Of a stretch of DNA of 64,000 nucleotides, positions 1 to 8,857 are shown piece after piece (the stretch's first letter is position 1; each line of letters begins with the position of its first letter). Under the pieces are notes generated by a model. The model did no database searches. It had not been told where the DNA came from and was given only the letters and a program-made list of their open reading frames with translations. Source of the DNA: Bacillus sp. X1(2014) (GTDB lineage: Bacteria; Bacillota; Bacilli; Bacillales_B; DSM-18226); assembly GCF_007678255.1 (NCBI RefSeq), contig NZ_VEED01000021.1, positions 1 through 64,000 on the forward strand, given 5' to 3'. Made by a program: the position numbers and the translations under genes.

Positions 1-45
1 CAGGCACCACCCGTGGACATTTGTCCACGGGTGGTGCCTGACACC
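1..45. repeat. GGTGTCAGGCACC palindromic repeat, copy 1 (cut by window start)
   Basis: This is a near-perfect inverted repeat with arms CAGGCACCACCCGTGGACA and its complement, followed by ACACC. The first five bases of the unit (GGTGT) would lie outside the window. Full or partial copies also occur near 9106, 23922, 50698, 54900, 59003 and 60398. It lies just downstream of the sensor kinase gene and could act as its 3' hairpin. Confidence 0.9.
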
Positions 46-55
46 TTTACAATTT

Positions 56-1672
56 TCAACTGGCCGATGGGAATTTTATTTCAACTTTTGTTCCTAATTT
101 TTCTTTACTGCTAAATGTAATGATGCCCTGGTGTTGTTTTATGATTTTATGGCTAATCATTAGGCCGAGGCCTGTTCCTTTTTCTTTCAATGTATAGAAT
201 GGTTCACCTAATCGAGGAAGTAATTCTTCAGGAATCCCGCACCCTTGGTCCTGAATAGAAATAATACATTCATCATCTGGTCCTCTTTGAAGCTTGACGT
301 GAATTTCTCCCCCTTCTTTCATTGCTTCCATTGCATTCTTTAAAATATTAAGAAAGACCTGTTTTAATTGATTTTTCTCACAGGTAATAAAGTAGGATGT
401 TTCATCAAAATCCAGTTTGAATTGGATATTACTCATCATAGCTTCAGGCGCTAGAAGTTCAAGGGTATCTTCGATCAAATCGAGGATATTCGTCCTGACT
501 AATTGAAGCGCTTGCGGTTTTCCCAAAGTAAGCAGTTGGCTGGTAATCGTTTCAATACGATTCAATTCACTTAAGAGCAAATCATCAATCGAACTATCCC
601 CTCTTTTATGAAGCTGCATGAAGCCTTTTATAGTGGTTAGAGGATTCCTTATTTCATGGGCCACGCCTGCCGCTAACTCCCCGACAATTGATAGTTTCTC
701 CGAGCGCAAAAGGATATTTTCTGCCTGCTTTCGTTCAGAGATATCTCTGCTAATAATAACAATATTAGCTATGAGATTATTCTCTCCCTTTACAGGCATA
801 CAGCGTGACTCAAATTCAATCCAATGTCCGTCTTTGTGCTTTAATCGGAATTCCATTGATTGTGATTCTTTTTGGTCAAACATCAATTTAACTGTACTTC
901 GAAACCGATTCACATCGTCAGGATGAATGAACTTGCATAATTCGAAACTCTCCAATTCACAGCGTTGAAATCCTAAAACTATTTCGTGTGAAGGAGAAAA
1001 GTAACTGATTGCCTGCTCTTTATCCATAACCATTATAAGGTCTGATGTATTCTCAGCGATAAGGCGGTATTTTGATTCACTTGCCTCTACCAGTTTATAC
1101 ATATCTGTTAACCTATTATTTAATCTATGCAGCTTTTCATATGACTCTATGAGTAATGCGCCAATGATCACCCCTAACATCACAAATAATAAATATTGTA
1201 AATGAAAGATAGGGTTATCAATAAATATCTTAAAAGTAAAGACCGTAATCCCATAAATCACAATATAAGCAGCAAATATTATGACGATCCTTTTAATCGC
1301 CGTAAAGCGTTTAATAAAGAAGTAAATAACTGAGAAACCAAACATCAACAATCCCCAGCCAATAAGAACTGGTTCCCATTGACCGCTTGTCCACAGTCTT
1401 GCGAGTAATGAAAACAGTCCTGTAATTAATCCTGCGAGTGGACCAAGGTAAGCAAATATAAGAATAATAGGTGCATACCTGATATCGTAAGAATAGCCTT
1501 GCTGCTGGAAAGACAGCATAACGAGAAGTACGGAAACCACCCCCGCATAAACAGATCCCCAGGGGCGAGCTAGTTTAAATGGTTTATGCTTAATGAATGA
1601 GGAGATGACTAAAGGTGTACTAACCAATAGTGAAAAGATTGCAAGATTAAAAATATAGTCTAACAAGATCAT
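56..1672 (-). CDS. PAS-containing sensor histidine kinase, 5TM/LytS-type membrane sensor (KinB-like)
   Basis: This is a membrane-bound sensor kinase. About six hydrophobic segments of the 5TM-LYT type fill the N-terminal 195 residues. A PAS domain follows (about 215-335 of the longest frame), then HisKA with the phospho-accepting His near 355 (GVAHEIRNP), then a HATPase with N, G1 (DQGCGIP) and G2 (GTGLGL) boxes. This layout matches orphan sporulation-type kinases that feed Spo0F, but the true partner is unknown because no response regulator is adjacent. A longer frame begins at 1720. I prefer the ATG at 1672 because GGGTGG precedes it, whereas 1720 has no ribosome-binding site. The palindromic repeat lies directly downstream. 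Confidence 0.88.
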   Translation of the reverse strand: MILLDYIFNLAIFSLLVSTPLVISSFIKHKPFKLARPWGSVYAGVVSVLLVMLSFQQQGYSYDIRYAPIILIFAYLGPLAGLITGLFSLLARLWTSGQWEPVLIGWGLLMFGFSVIYFFIKRFTAIKRIVIIFAAYIVIYGITVFTFKIFIDNPIFHLQYLLFVMLGVIIGALLIESYEKLHRLNNRLTDMYKLVEASESKYRLIAENTSDLIMVMDKEQAISYFSPSHEIVLGFQRCELESFELCKFIHPDDVNRFRSTVKLMFDQKESQSMEFRLKHKDGHWIEFESRCMPVKGENNLIANIVIISRDISERKQAENILLRSEKLSIVGELAAGVAHEIRNPLTTIKGFMQLHKRGDSSIDDLLLSELNRIETITSQLLTLGKPQALQLVRTNILDLIEDTLELLAPEAMMSNIQFKLDFDETSYFITCEKNQLKQVFLNILKNAMEAMKEGGEIHVKLQRGPDDECIISIQDQGCGIPEELLPRLGEPFYTLKEKGTGLGLMISHKIIKQHQGIITFSSKEKLGTKVEIKFPSAS

Positions 1673-1803
1673 TGTGCTTCCACCCACTCTAACTGTTCTC
1701 GAAATATTCCCTTTTATCATAAACTAGAGTCGTGCCTATTACCATAGTAATGATAAGCTTTTAAAAAAGGAAATTACATCTTGATTCGAACGGGTATTTA
1801 TTA

Positions 1804-3225
1804 CTATTTAATATCATATAATTTGCACTTTTCATAAAAACTGGTTTTCCCAATTTTAAGTACTTTAGCAGCTTCCTGCTTATTGCCATTCGTTATGTGT
1901 AAAGCATTAAGGATTGCTTCCTTTTCCACCTTCGCAAGTATTTCTTTTAATGAAGAAATCTGTAATTCCCCTTTTAACGCCTGCTGATTATTCGAAGGAT
2001 GGGCTGCAGGAATATAATTATTATCCATTTCCATGTCCCGCAGGTATAATGGCAGATGGGCAACTTCAATCGTTTTTCCATCTAAAACATTAATGGAACG
2101 TTCCAATACATTCTCAAGTTCCCGGATGTTTCCCGGCCATGAATGCTGCATTAGTCTTTCTTCTACGTAAGGAGACAGCGCGATCCCTTTACGATAAAAT
2201 CTCCTCTCTAATTTTTTCAATAGATTTTGGGAAATAAGCGGAATATCCTCTTTTCGTTCTCTTAGGGGAGGGATATCTATCTTGATTACATTTAATCGAT
2301 AGTACAAATCCTGTCGAAATTTCCCTTCCTCCACCAACACCTCTAATTCACGGTGTGTAGCAGCGATTATCCGGACATCTACAGCTATTGATCTTTGACC
2401 ACCAACTCGCTGCACCTCTTTTTCCTGCAATACCCTTAAAAGCTTACTTTGCATCGAGAGTGGCATGTCACCAATTTCATCTAGAAAGAGTGTCCCATTA
2501 TTAGCAATTTCGAACTGACCCTTCTTGCCGCCTTTCTTTGCCCCTGTAAATGCACCATCTTCATAACCAAATAGCTCCGATTCGAGTAAATGTTCTGGAA
2601 TTGATGCACAATTGATTGCAACAAAAGGCAGGGAGGCACGCATGCTGCTATTATGAATGGCATGTGCAAATAATTCCTTGCCTGTTCCTGATTCCCCAAT
2701 TAATAGGACGGATGAGTTGCTTTCAGAAATTCTTTCTGCTAGTTTTTTCGTTGCCGCAAAAGCTGGGCTATTCCCAATTAAATGGTTGAAATGGTATTTA
2801 CTTTTCAACTCTTTTTCAACTTTTGTTTTATAATATTTTAATTCTTCCACTAGTCCTTGTATCTTTGTTTTATACATTTGCCATTCATCTGGTGTGCGAA
2901 ACATGACTGTTCCCACCGCTCCTACTATTTTCCCATCTTCAATTATAGGGAAACGGTTAGCAATCATTTCACTTCCATTGATGGGATGAAGGGCAGCAAG
3001 CTCTTTTTGTCCTGTTTTGGCGACGATGTGCATACGTGAATTTTCAATGACATCCTGTACTGGCCGGTGGACGGAATCTTTCACGGTTGTTCCTAAAAAC
3101 TCGCAATATGCTTCATTTATATAAAGAATAATCCCTTTGTGATCCACCACAACTATTCGTTCTGCTAATAAATTAATAATTTGCTTATGCCAATTAACAG
3201 GGATTCCCTCAAACCCTTCGAACAT
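1804..3225 (-). CDS. Sigma-54-dependent transcriptional activator (PAS-AAA+-Fis HTH)
   Basis: This is an enhancer-binding protein that activates RNA polymerase carrying sigma-54 (SigL). It has an N-terminal PAS domain (about residues 15-115), a short coiled linker, and an AAA+ domain with Walker A GESGTGKE and the sigma-54-contact loop GAFTGA. A C-terminal Fis-type helix-turn-helix ends the protein. The PAS domain probably senses a metabolite. The start at 3225 is chosen because AAGGTGG lies 8-10 bases upstream; a frame open to 3246 lacks such a site. The dehydrogenase and permease genes upstream have a sigma-54 promoter with three inverted repeats (see 5703 and 5826-5891), so this protein very likely controls them. 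Confidence 0.93.
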   Translation of the reverse strand: MFEGFEGIPVNWHKQIINLLAERIVVVDHKGIILYINEAYCEFLGTTVKDSVHRPVQDVIENSRMHIVAKTGQKELAALHPINGSEMIANRFPIIEDGKIVGAVGTVMFRTPDEWQMYKTKIQGLVEELKYYKTKVEKELKSKYHFNHLIGNSPAFAATKKLAERISESNSSVLLIGESGTGKELFAHAIHNSSMRASLPFVAINCASIPEHLLESELFGYEDGAFTGAKKGGKKGQFEIANNGTLFLDEIGDMPLSMQSKLLRVLQEKEVQRVGGQRSIAVDVRIIAATHRELEVLVEEGKFRQDLYYRLNVIKIDIPPLRERKEDIPLISQNLLKKLERRFYRKGIALSPYVEERLMQHSWPGNIRELENVLERSINVLDGKTIEVAHLPLYLRDMEMDNNYIPAAHPSNNQQALKGELQISSLKEILAKVEKEAILNALHITNGNKQEAAKVLKIGKTSFYEKCKLYDIK

Positions 3226-3314
3226 TCTTATCCCACCTTTGCACATTAGACATTGTCATTATATCAAATAACGACAGAGGATTGAGGAATTGGAGGTATT
3301 TCAATAAAAGTGAA

Positions 3315-3342
3315 AATCCTATTCGAACAATCGAATAGGATT
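3315..3342. terminator. Hairpin between the dehydrogenase and activator genes
   Basis: There is a perfect 12-bp stem, AATCCTATTCGA / TCGAATAGGATT, with loop ACAA. It sits between the end of the dehydrogenase gene (3354) and the start of the activator (3225). The downstream T tract on the minus strand is only moderate (TTCACTTTTATTG), so termination may be partial. Confidence 0.7.
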
Positions 3343-3353
3343 CATTATTTCAA

Positions 3354-4139
3354 TTATTGAGCCGTGTAGCCTCCATCTAGAATGACCGCTTGGCCAGTAA
3401 CGCCTCTTCCTTTATCGCTTGCTAGAAAGACAGCATAATCAGCAATTTCTGATACCGATAAGAGCCTCCTTTGCGGAACTAGCGGGAAGAGTACTTCTTC
3501 AATGACACGATCTAGGCTGACATTTCTCGTTTTTGCCAAATCTCCTAATTGATTTCTGACGAGCGGTGTATCGACGTAACCAGGACATAAAGCATTTACA
3601 GTGATTCCATCGGCTGCGCCCTCTAATGCAGCAACCTTGGTTAAGCCAATGACACCGTGTTTAGCACTATTGTAGGCAGCCTTACCTGCAAACCCAATAA
3701 CACCATTAATGGAAGCCATATTGATGACTCTTCCAAAGCCTTGTTTCTTCATGATTGGGAATACATTTTTAATCCCGATGAAGGGGGCTGTTAACATGAT
3801 TTTGACAAGTAATTCAAATTTTTCAGTAGGAAACTCTTCAATTGGTGAAACATATTGCATTCCTGCATTATTGACTAAAATATCTATGCTTCCGAAAGTT
3901 TGATAAGCAGCCTCGAGACTATTTTTAAATGCTTCCTCATCGGTCACATCACATGGGGCTGCTAGTGCTTCAAATCCTTGCTCCCTTAGTTCAGAGGCCA
4001 CTTCTTCACTTTTACTAGCATTTAAATCAGAGATAACTACTTTTGCTCCTTCCTCTGCAAAAGTCTTCGCAATTTCTAATCCTATCCCACTTGCAGAACC
4101 TGTAATAAACGCTGTTTTTCCATCTAATGCCTTGCTCAT
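3354..4139 (-). CDS. 3-hydroxybutyrate dehydrogenase (SDR family)
   Basis: This enzyme oxidises D-3-hydroxybutyrate to acetoacetate with NAD+. It is a classical short-chain dehydrogenase of 261 residues. The nucleotide motif is TGSASGIG near residue 14, NNAG is at 90-93, and the catalytic triad is Ser143, Tyr156 and Lys160 (YNSAK). The C-terminus DGGYTAQ is typical of hydroxybutyrate dehydrogenases. The gene lies 51 bp downstream of the GntP-family permease and probably shares its sigma-54 promoter. The substrate call rests on overall resemblance plus the permease context; another 3-hydroxy acid is possible. Confidence 0.88.
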   Translation of the reverse strand: MSKALDGKTAFITGSASGIGLEIAKTFAEEGAKVVISDLNASKSEEVASELREQGFEALAAPCDVTDEEAFKNSLEAAYQTFGSIDILVNNAGMQYVSPIEEFPTEKFELLVKIMLTAPFIGIKNVFPIMKKQGFGRVINMASINGVIGFAGKAAYNSAKHGVIGLTKVAALEGAADGITVNALCPGYVDTPLVRNQLGDLAKTRNVSLDRVIEEVLFPLVPQRRLLSVSEIADYAVFLASDKGRGVTGQAVILDGGYTAQ

Positions 4140-4190
4140 CCGAGCATCCTCCTTAATAACTAGAAAACTATGATTCTATATTTACCATTT

Positions 4191-5624
4191 TTAGATAATT
4201 CCAAATAAGGTGTAGAGACCAATAACAAAGAAAACAGCCACTGTTTTAATGATCGTAACAGCGAAAATATCGCGGTACGATTGCTTGTGTGTTAATCCAG
4301 TAACAGCAAGTAACGTGATAACAGCACCGTTATGTGGAAGTGTATCCATACCACCGGATGCCATGGCAACAACACGGTGCATTACTTCTGGCGGAATATT
4401 TGCCGCCGCAATTGCCTGGTTGTACTTATCAGCCATTGCACCTAACGCAATCCCCATACCACCTGAGGCAGAACCAGTAATCCCTGCAAGGGAACTAGTT
4501 GTAACCGCACCGTTAACGAGCGGATTTGTAAAGGTGCTGGAAATTCCATCACTGATTTTTGTAAATCCAGGAAGAGCAGCAATAACTCCTCCAAAACCAT
4601 ATTCTGCTCCTGTGTTCATGGTGGCAAGCAAGGCTCCGGCAATACTTAGGTTTAAGCCTTCTTTAAAGTTTATCTTTACTCGCTTCCAATCAAAAGCAAG
4701 TGATGTAATAATCCCAACGACTAGAGCCATTTCAATTGCCCAAATCGCGGCAACAGTCGGAACATCTACTACATACGCCTTTAGACCAATTGCAGAAAAA
4801 TCAAAACCGTTCGGATACCATTTTGGAATGTATGTGATGAACAGTTTATTGGTAACCCCTACTAAGATAAGCGGTACAAACGCCATAACTTGTTTTAAAA
4901 CTGATTGCTTAGATGTTAAATCTGGAACCGCCATATCCTTTTGATTGGCTTCAGCCAATGCCGCCGCATTCTCTGTTCCAAACCCAAAGTAACCTTCTCC
5001 TGCCTTTGCAGCCTTTTTCCTACGTGTTTCAAGATATAAGAGACCTAGGCCTAATACAAAAATAGCACCAATAATTCCAAGAGTTGGAGCGGCATAAATA
5101 TTCGTTTTAAAGAATTGAATTGGAATAACGTTCTGAATTTGCGGTGTCCCCGGCAGGGCATCCATAGTGAATGTGAAAGCACCAAGTGCAATCGTCCCTG
5201 GGATTAAGCGCTTTGGAATATTCGCTTCCCTGAACATTTGGGCGGCAAACGGATAAATAGCAAAAACAGCTACAAATAAACTTACACCGCTATATGTTAA
5301 AATTGCACCTAATAATACGATGGTTAGCATCGCACGTTTTGCACCAAGCCAGCGGACAATCGTCTTCGCAATGGATTCTGCAATCCCTGACATTTCAACC
5401 ACTTTACCAAAAATCGCTCCTAATAAGAAAACAGGGAAGTACGATTTAATAAATCCGACCATTTTTTCCATGAAGACGCCGGAAAAGAATGGTAAAACAT
5501 GGATCGGGTCAACAAGTAATACTGCTAAAAGTGCACAGATTGGAGCAAATAAGATAACAGAAAACCCTCGGTAGGCAACAAACATTAATAGCCCAAGCGA
5601 TAAAAGAATAATAAATAATTGCAT
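4191..5624 (-). CDS. GntP-family proton symporter, probable 3-hydroxybutyrate permease
   Basis: This is an integral membrane protein of 477 residues with about 12-14 hydrophobic segments, in the GntP/ion-transporter superfamily. Typical stretches are the Gly-rich ITGSASGGMGIALGAM region and GGMDTLPHNGAV. GntP members take up gluconate or short hydroxy acids with protons. Co-transcription with a hydroxybutyrate dehydrogenase suggests 3-hydroxybutyrate as substrate. The ATG is preceded by AAGGGGGAT. It is the first gene of the operon behind the sigma-54 promoter at 5703-5718, and a cre-like site lies in its leader. Confidence 0.87.
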   Translation of the reverse strand: MQLFIILLSLGLLMFVAYRGFSVILFAPICALLAVLLVDPIHVLPFFSGVFMEKMVGFIKSYFPVFLLGAIFGKVVEMSGIAESIAKTIVRWLGAKRAMLTIVLLGAILTYSGVSLFVAVFAIYPFAAQMFREANIPKRLIPGTIALGAFTFTMDALPGTPQIQNVIPIQFFKTNIYAAPTLGIIGAIFVLGLGLLYLETRRKKAAKAGEGYFGFGTENAAALAEANQKDMAVPDLTSKQSVLKQVMAFVPLILVGVTNKLFITYIPKWYPNGFDFSAIGLKAYVVDVPTVAAIWAIEMALVVGIITSLAFDWKRVKINFKEGLNLSIAGALLATMNTGAEYGFGGVIAALPGFTKISDGISSTFTNPLVNGAVTTSSLAGITGSASGGMGIALGAMADKYNQAIAAANIPPEVMHRVVAMASGGMDTLPHNGAVITLLAVTGLTHKQSYRDIFAVTIIKTVAVFFVIGLYTLFGII

Positions 5625-5665
5625 TTAAATCCCCCTTATAAGTTTAGATTGAACTTCATTTCATT

Positions 5666-5681
5666 TCGTAAGCGTTTGCAA
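5666..5681. promoter_or_regulatory. cre-like CcpA site in the permease leader
   Basis: The sequence TCGTAAGCGTTTGCAA matches WTGNAANCGNWWNCAW with one mismatch (position 2). It lies between the sigma-54 promoter and the permease start, a position suited to roadblock repression by CcpA when better sugars are present. Confidence 0.6.
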
Positions 5682-5702
5682 ATTGAAGTCTACTATTTTA
5701 AC

Positions 5703-5718
5703 TGCAAGTTCCATGCCA
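5703..5718 (-). promoter_or_regulatory. Sigma-54 (-24/-12) promoter for the hydroxybutyrate operon
   Basis: Read on the minus strand, the sequence is TGGCATGGAACTTGCA, which matches TGGCAYRNNNNNTTGCA. The GG and GC elements are separated by exactly 10 bases. It lies about 80 bases upstream of the permease start. A gene for a sigma-54 activator is encoded just downstream of the operon. Confidence 0.87.
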
Positions 5719-5825
5719 ATTTTGTTTATTAATTTTAAAGAGTATAAATTTTCAGTATTATCACACTGTTATTATACTAAATTAATACGGAAACCACTAA
5801 GATCCACCAATGTATCGATCTTTTA

Positions 5826-5891
5826 TTCCGAAATTCTGGAATAATTTACGAATGTGATTCCGGGAATGCGGAATTTTCCGTATTTCAGGAA
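5826..5891. promoter_or_regulatory. Three TTCC-N8-GGAA inverted repeats, probable upstream activator sites
   Basis: Three 16-bp inverted repeats occur: TTCCGAAATTCTGGAA (5826-5841), TTCCGGGAATGCGGAA (5858-5873) and TTCCGTATTTCAGGAA (5876-5891). All have the same arm spacing. They start about 110 bases upstream of the sigma-54 promoter, a typical enhancer distance. They are the most likely binding sites of the adjacent activator. The rest of 5625-5985 holds the promoter, the cre-like site and a terminator. Confidence 0.75.
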
Positions 5892-5925
5892 TTTACTTTA
5901 AAACGAAAGAACAGTCCCCAACTAC

Positions 5926-5965
5926 AAAAAAGCGAAGAGCATATTCATGTGCTCCTCGCTTTTTT
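5926..5965. terminator. Intrinsic terminator downstream of the PstS-like gene
   Basis: The hairpin AAGCGAAGAGCA / TGCTCCTCGCTT has a short loop and is flanked by A and T runs on both sides, so it could work in both directions. It lies just past the stop codon of the PstS-like membrane protein. Confidence 0.85.
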
Positions 5966-5985
5966 GCGTCATGGTAAATGAGTTT

Positions 5986-7449
5986 CTAATCCTTAGTTAC
6001 TTTTATATAACCAATATCTTCAACGATTTCTTGGCCTTGTGGTCCCTGCATCCATTCCAGGAATGGATGGATTGTTTGCATTTTTTTGTTGTCATTCACT
6101 GTGATCGCATATAAGGAGGCCGTGAAAGGGTATTTTCCACTAGCGATGTTTTCAGGACTTGGTTCAATCCCATTAATCGCCAACAGCTTGATATCTGTAT
6201 TTGCCTTCATTCCCGTTGCAAAGAACCGAAACGAAAATCCAATTGAATTGTCATAGTTTCGGTAGTCGGCTACCTGTTCAATAATCCCGCCCATCCCTTC
6301 AGGTACATCTTCTTTTAGAGGCTTCATGATAGGCGTATCACCCATGATTTTTTCCAGAAGCGTTTGACTCCCCGAATTTTTAGGACGCTGGAAAGCAATA
6401 ATTTTTTCATCCTTGCCGCCTAGTTTTGACCAGTTTTTAATTTTTCCAGAGTAAATGCCTTTAATCTCTGAAACAGATAGGCTATCAATCTTATTATCTG
6501 GATTTACGAAAAAGACAAATGCTTCCTTCCCAATTGGGGTCATGACCAGTTCTTTACCTGCCTCTTTCGCCATTTGCTGCTGTTCTTTTGATGGCTCTGC
6601 ACCAAAGTAAATATCGACATCACCTGTTAAAAGCCGCTCATAGGCATAAATGGTATTAGTAAAGGTGACGACTTCCTCATTTTCTTGAACCACCTTTTCA
6701 ATATTTTCATAGGCTGCATTGGCAAAAGCGGAATACACCGGGAACGCAGCTTCTGCCCCATCTAAAATAGGCATTTCACTTGGGTTTTTAATCGTGAAAG
6801 TTGAAGCAGTTTTCAACTTTGGCAGAATATTATCTGGATTATTCACATCATATGGATAAAGGTCTGTACTCGAATATCCTCCTCCATATTCAAACCCGTA
6901 GGATGGCAGGACCGTTTTACTGCGATGCCATTGAACAGCGGCACCAGTACCGATTGCAAGCATAAATATCATTATCACTGACAGCAGTTGCTTTTTATTG
7001 AAGGCTGGGAGCATTCTCCCCATTAATACGGCAAGCGCTGTTCCTAAAATAAAGGAAAGCTCGTATGCTAATGGTGCCCCCAGAAATAATCTTCCTTCTC
7101 CCATAAGCATGGCAATAAAATAGTTTGGCGCGTATACCAAATGAAAAATACTATAAAACAACCAAGCATCTGCACCGTAAAACCCTTTGCTAATCAGCAT
7201 AAATAGGGCCCAAAGGACCGCCGTATAGGCAAGCGGAACAAGAACAAGGAGCAGATAGTTCTTTATGTATTCCTGCTTCAAGTGCTTCTTGCTTACGAGG
7301 AACCCGGTCAAACACCCCGCAACAATTAATCCAGGAAGTGCTGCAAGCAAAGTATTATCAAATTCCGTCATAATCGCGAATGCGAAAAAGCTAAAAACTA
7401 GTGGTACGATGCCAAAATACAACAATAAGAACTTTACTATTTTCCCCAT
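5986..7449 (-). CDS. Polytopic membrane protein with C-terminal PstS-like substrate-binding domain
   Basis: This 487-residue protein has about six hydrophobic segments in its first 170-180 residues. A periplasmic-binding-protein type 2 domain of the PstS phosphate-binding family follows. Recognisable parts are a stretch with INGIEP and PFTASLYAIT near the C-terminus, FQRPKNSGSQT (the Ser/Thr phosphate-contact region) and VSEIKGIYSGKIKNW. A normal PstS is a lipoprotein with no such membrane domain, and there are no pstCAB genes nearby. It may be an anion sensor or scaffold rather than part of a standard importer. The start at 7449 has AAAGGAG upstream; an open frame to 7563 does not. Confidence 0.75.
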   Translation of the reverse strand: MGKIVKFLLLYFGIVPLVFSFFAFAIMTEFDNTLLAALPGLIVAGCLTGFLVSKKHLKQEYIKNYLLLVLVPLAYTAVLWALFMLISKGFYGADAWLFYSIFHLVYAPNYFIAMLMGEGRLFLGAPLAYELSFILGTALAVLMGRMLPAFNKKQLLSVIMIFMLAIGTGAAVQWHRSKTVLPSYGFEYGGGYSSTDLYPYDVNNPDNILPKLKTASTFTIKNPSEMPILDGAEAAFPVYSAFANAAYENIEKVVQENEEVVTFTNTIYAYERLLTGDVDIYFGAEPSKEQQQMAKEAGKELVMTPIGKEAFVFFVNPDNKIDSLSVSEIKGIYSGKIKNWSKLGGKDEKIIAFQRPKNSGSQTLLEKIMGDTPIMKPLKEDVPEGMGGIIEQVADYRNYDNSIGFSFRFFATGMKANTDIKLLAINGIEPSPENIASGKYPFTASLYAITVNDNKKMQTIHPFLEWMQGPQGQEIVEDIGYIKVTKD

Positions 7450-7490
7450 GTCTCCGCTCCTTTTTATTGGTTTTTTCGAGATTATATAAT

Positions 7491-7506
7491 AGTGTAATTT
7501 TACACT
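7491..7506. promoter_or_regulatory. Palindrome AGTGTAATTTTACACT in the promoter of the PstS-like gene
   Basis: This perfect 16-bp palindrome overlaps the apparent -10 region of a minus-strand promoter (TTGTAA, 17-base spacer, TAAAAT). It could be an operator. No candidate regulator lies next to it. Confidence 0.45.
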
Positions 7507-7572
7507 TTTATAATAAAATTTACAACATATAACTTTTGAGGGATATATGAATAAGTGCTTCATGTAAAAAAA

Positions 7573-7596
7573 GACCCTTCCGCAAGCGGAAGGGTC
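7573..7596 (-). terminator. Terminator hairpin after the M20 hydrolase gene
   Basis: The hairpin GACCCTTCC / GGAAGGGTC has a short GCAAGC loop, and a T-rich tract follows on the minus strand (TTTTTTTACATG). It ends the transcript of the hydrolase gene. Confidence 0.85.
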
Positions 7597-7621
7597 ACTT
7601 TAAAAATTTACTCAACTGTAC

Positions 7622-8857
7622 CTATTTTGAAAGCATTGTTAGGACTGTATCCAATAAAACATTGATCCCCTTTTCGCAGTCTTCCCACGTTGTTAATTCT
7701 TCCTCACAATGGCTCTTTCCATTAATACTTGGAACAAACAACATCGCAGTAGGTACGAAGCTGGCAATGAACTGGGCATCATGTCCTGCACCCGAAACCA
7801 TTCTTTTATTGGAATAACCAAGTGCCTGGGCGGACTCTTCTAGTGCCTTACAGATTTCTGGTTCGAACCAGACGGTGTCCCGCCCCCATAATTTGGTTGT
7901 TTTTACCTCGCAGCCTTCATTAAGTGAAGTTAAATTTGGGAGTGATTCGATGAAGTTTTTAACTGTACGGACAATTTCCATATCTTTATGGCGTGCCTCA
8001 AGGGTAAAGACGACCTTGTTCGGAATGACCGTATGGATGCTTGGGTACACGTTCACCCTGCCAATCGTGAAAACTAAGTCTTCATCTAATCCCCCCAACC
8101 GCCTGCGGATTTCATTGATTAAGTTATTTGCAGCGAACAGGGCATCTTTTCTCATATTCATTGGGGTGGTGCCGGCATGATCAGATTCCCCTGTTATTTC
8201 AATCTCATAGCAGGCCATTCCGACGACACACTCTACAACACCAATCGAGAGGTCCTCTTTTTCAAGGATCGGGCCTTGTTCAATATGAAGCTCTAATAGG
8301 GCCGCGGCCTCTTTCAACCGATTCTCTACTTCCCCCTCGTAGCCGCTTGCCTTTAAAGCCTCACCAAAGGTAATTCCCTCTGAATCTACCTTTTTCAGCA
8401 TTACTTCCTTATCAAATTTACCAGAGAGCACCCCTGAAGCCATCATGGATGGTTCAAACCGGGCTCCTTCTTCATTTGTAAAATTAACGATCGTTATTGG
8501 TATTTGTGGTTTTATCTGATTCTCAACCAACGTCCTAACGACTTCTAAGCCAGCTACAACTCCTAAAACACCATCAAATCGGCCGCCTTTTTTCACCGAA
8601 TCCAAATGGGAACCAATGAGAATTGGCGGTTTATCCTCAATTCCAGCTAGTGTTGCATACATGCAGCCCATATCATCAATCGTGACGGTCAGACATAATT
8701 CCTCACAGCAGGAACGGAAATAGTCCCTTACTCGAATATCCTCTTTTGATAAGGACAACCTTGTGACCCCATTGTTTTGGGTCCGGCCAAAGTTTGCAAA
8801 TTGTTCTAGTGTCGTTTTCAGTCTTTCTCCATTAATCAATAACTTTTGTCTTTGCAT
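7622..8857 (-). CDS. M20 Zn-dependent hydrolase, N-carbamoyl-L-amino acid hydrolase/allantoate amidohydrolase type
   Basis: This is a cytoplasmic amidohydrolase that removes the carbamoyl group from N-carbamoyl amino acids or a similar ureido compound. It shows the family's metal and substrate motifs: GSHLDSV, GVLGVVAGLE, FTNEEGARFEPSMMASG, LELHIEQGP and SGAGHDAQF near the C-terminus. At 411 residues the length is normal. The ATG at 8857 is preceded by AAAGGGAGTG; an upstream in-frame ATG at 8896 lacks a good site. The gene stands alone between two terminators, so its exact substrate (carbamoyl amino acid, allantoate or ureidoglycine) cannot be fixed from context. Confidence 0.85.
   Translation of the reverse strand: MQRQKLLINGERLKTTLEQFANFGRTQNNGVTRLSLSKEDIRVRDYFRSCCEELCLTVTIDDMGCMYATLAGIEDKPPILIGSHLDSVKKGGRFDGVLGVVAGLEVVRTLVENQIKPQIPITIVNFTNEEGARFEPSMMASGVLSGKFDKEVMLKKVDSEGITFGEALKASGYEGEVENRLKEAAALLELHIEQGPILEKEDLSIGVVECVVGMACYEIEITGESDHAGTTPMNMRKDALFAANNLINEIRRRLGGLDEDLVFTIGRVNVYPSIHTVIPNKVVFTLEARHKDMEIVRTVKNFIESLPNLTSLNEGCEVKTTKLWGRDTVWFEPEICKALEESAQALGYSNKRMVSGAGHDAQFIASFVPTAMLFVPSINGKSHCEEELTTWEDCEKGINVLLDTVLTMLSK

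Noticed and set aside
4249..4944. Long open frame (231 codons) antisense to the GntP-family permease
   Set aside because: It lies fully inside a well-recognised gene on the other strand, has no ribosome-binding site and shows no protein family pattern.
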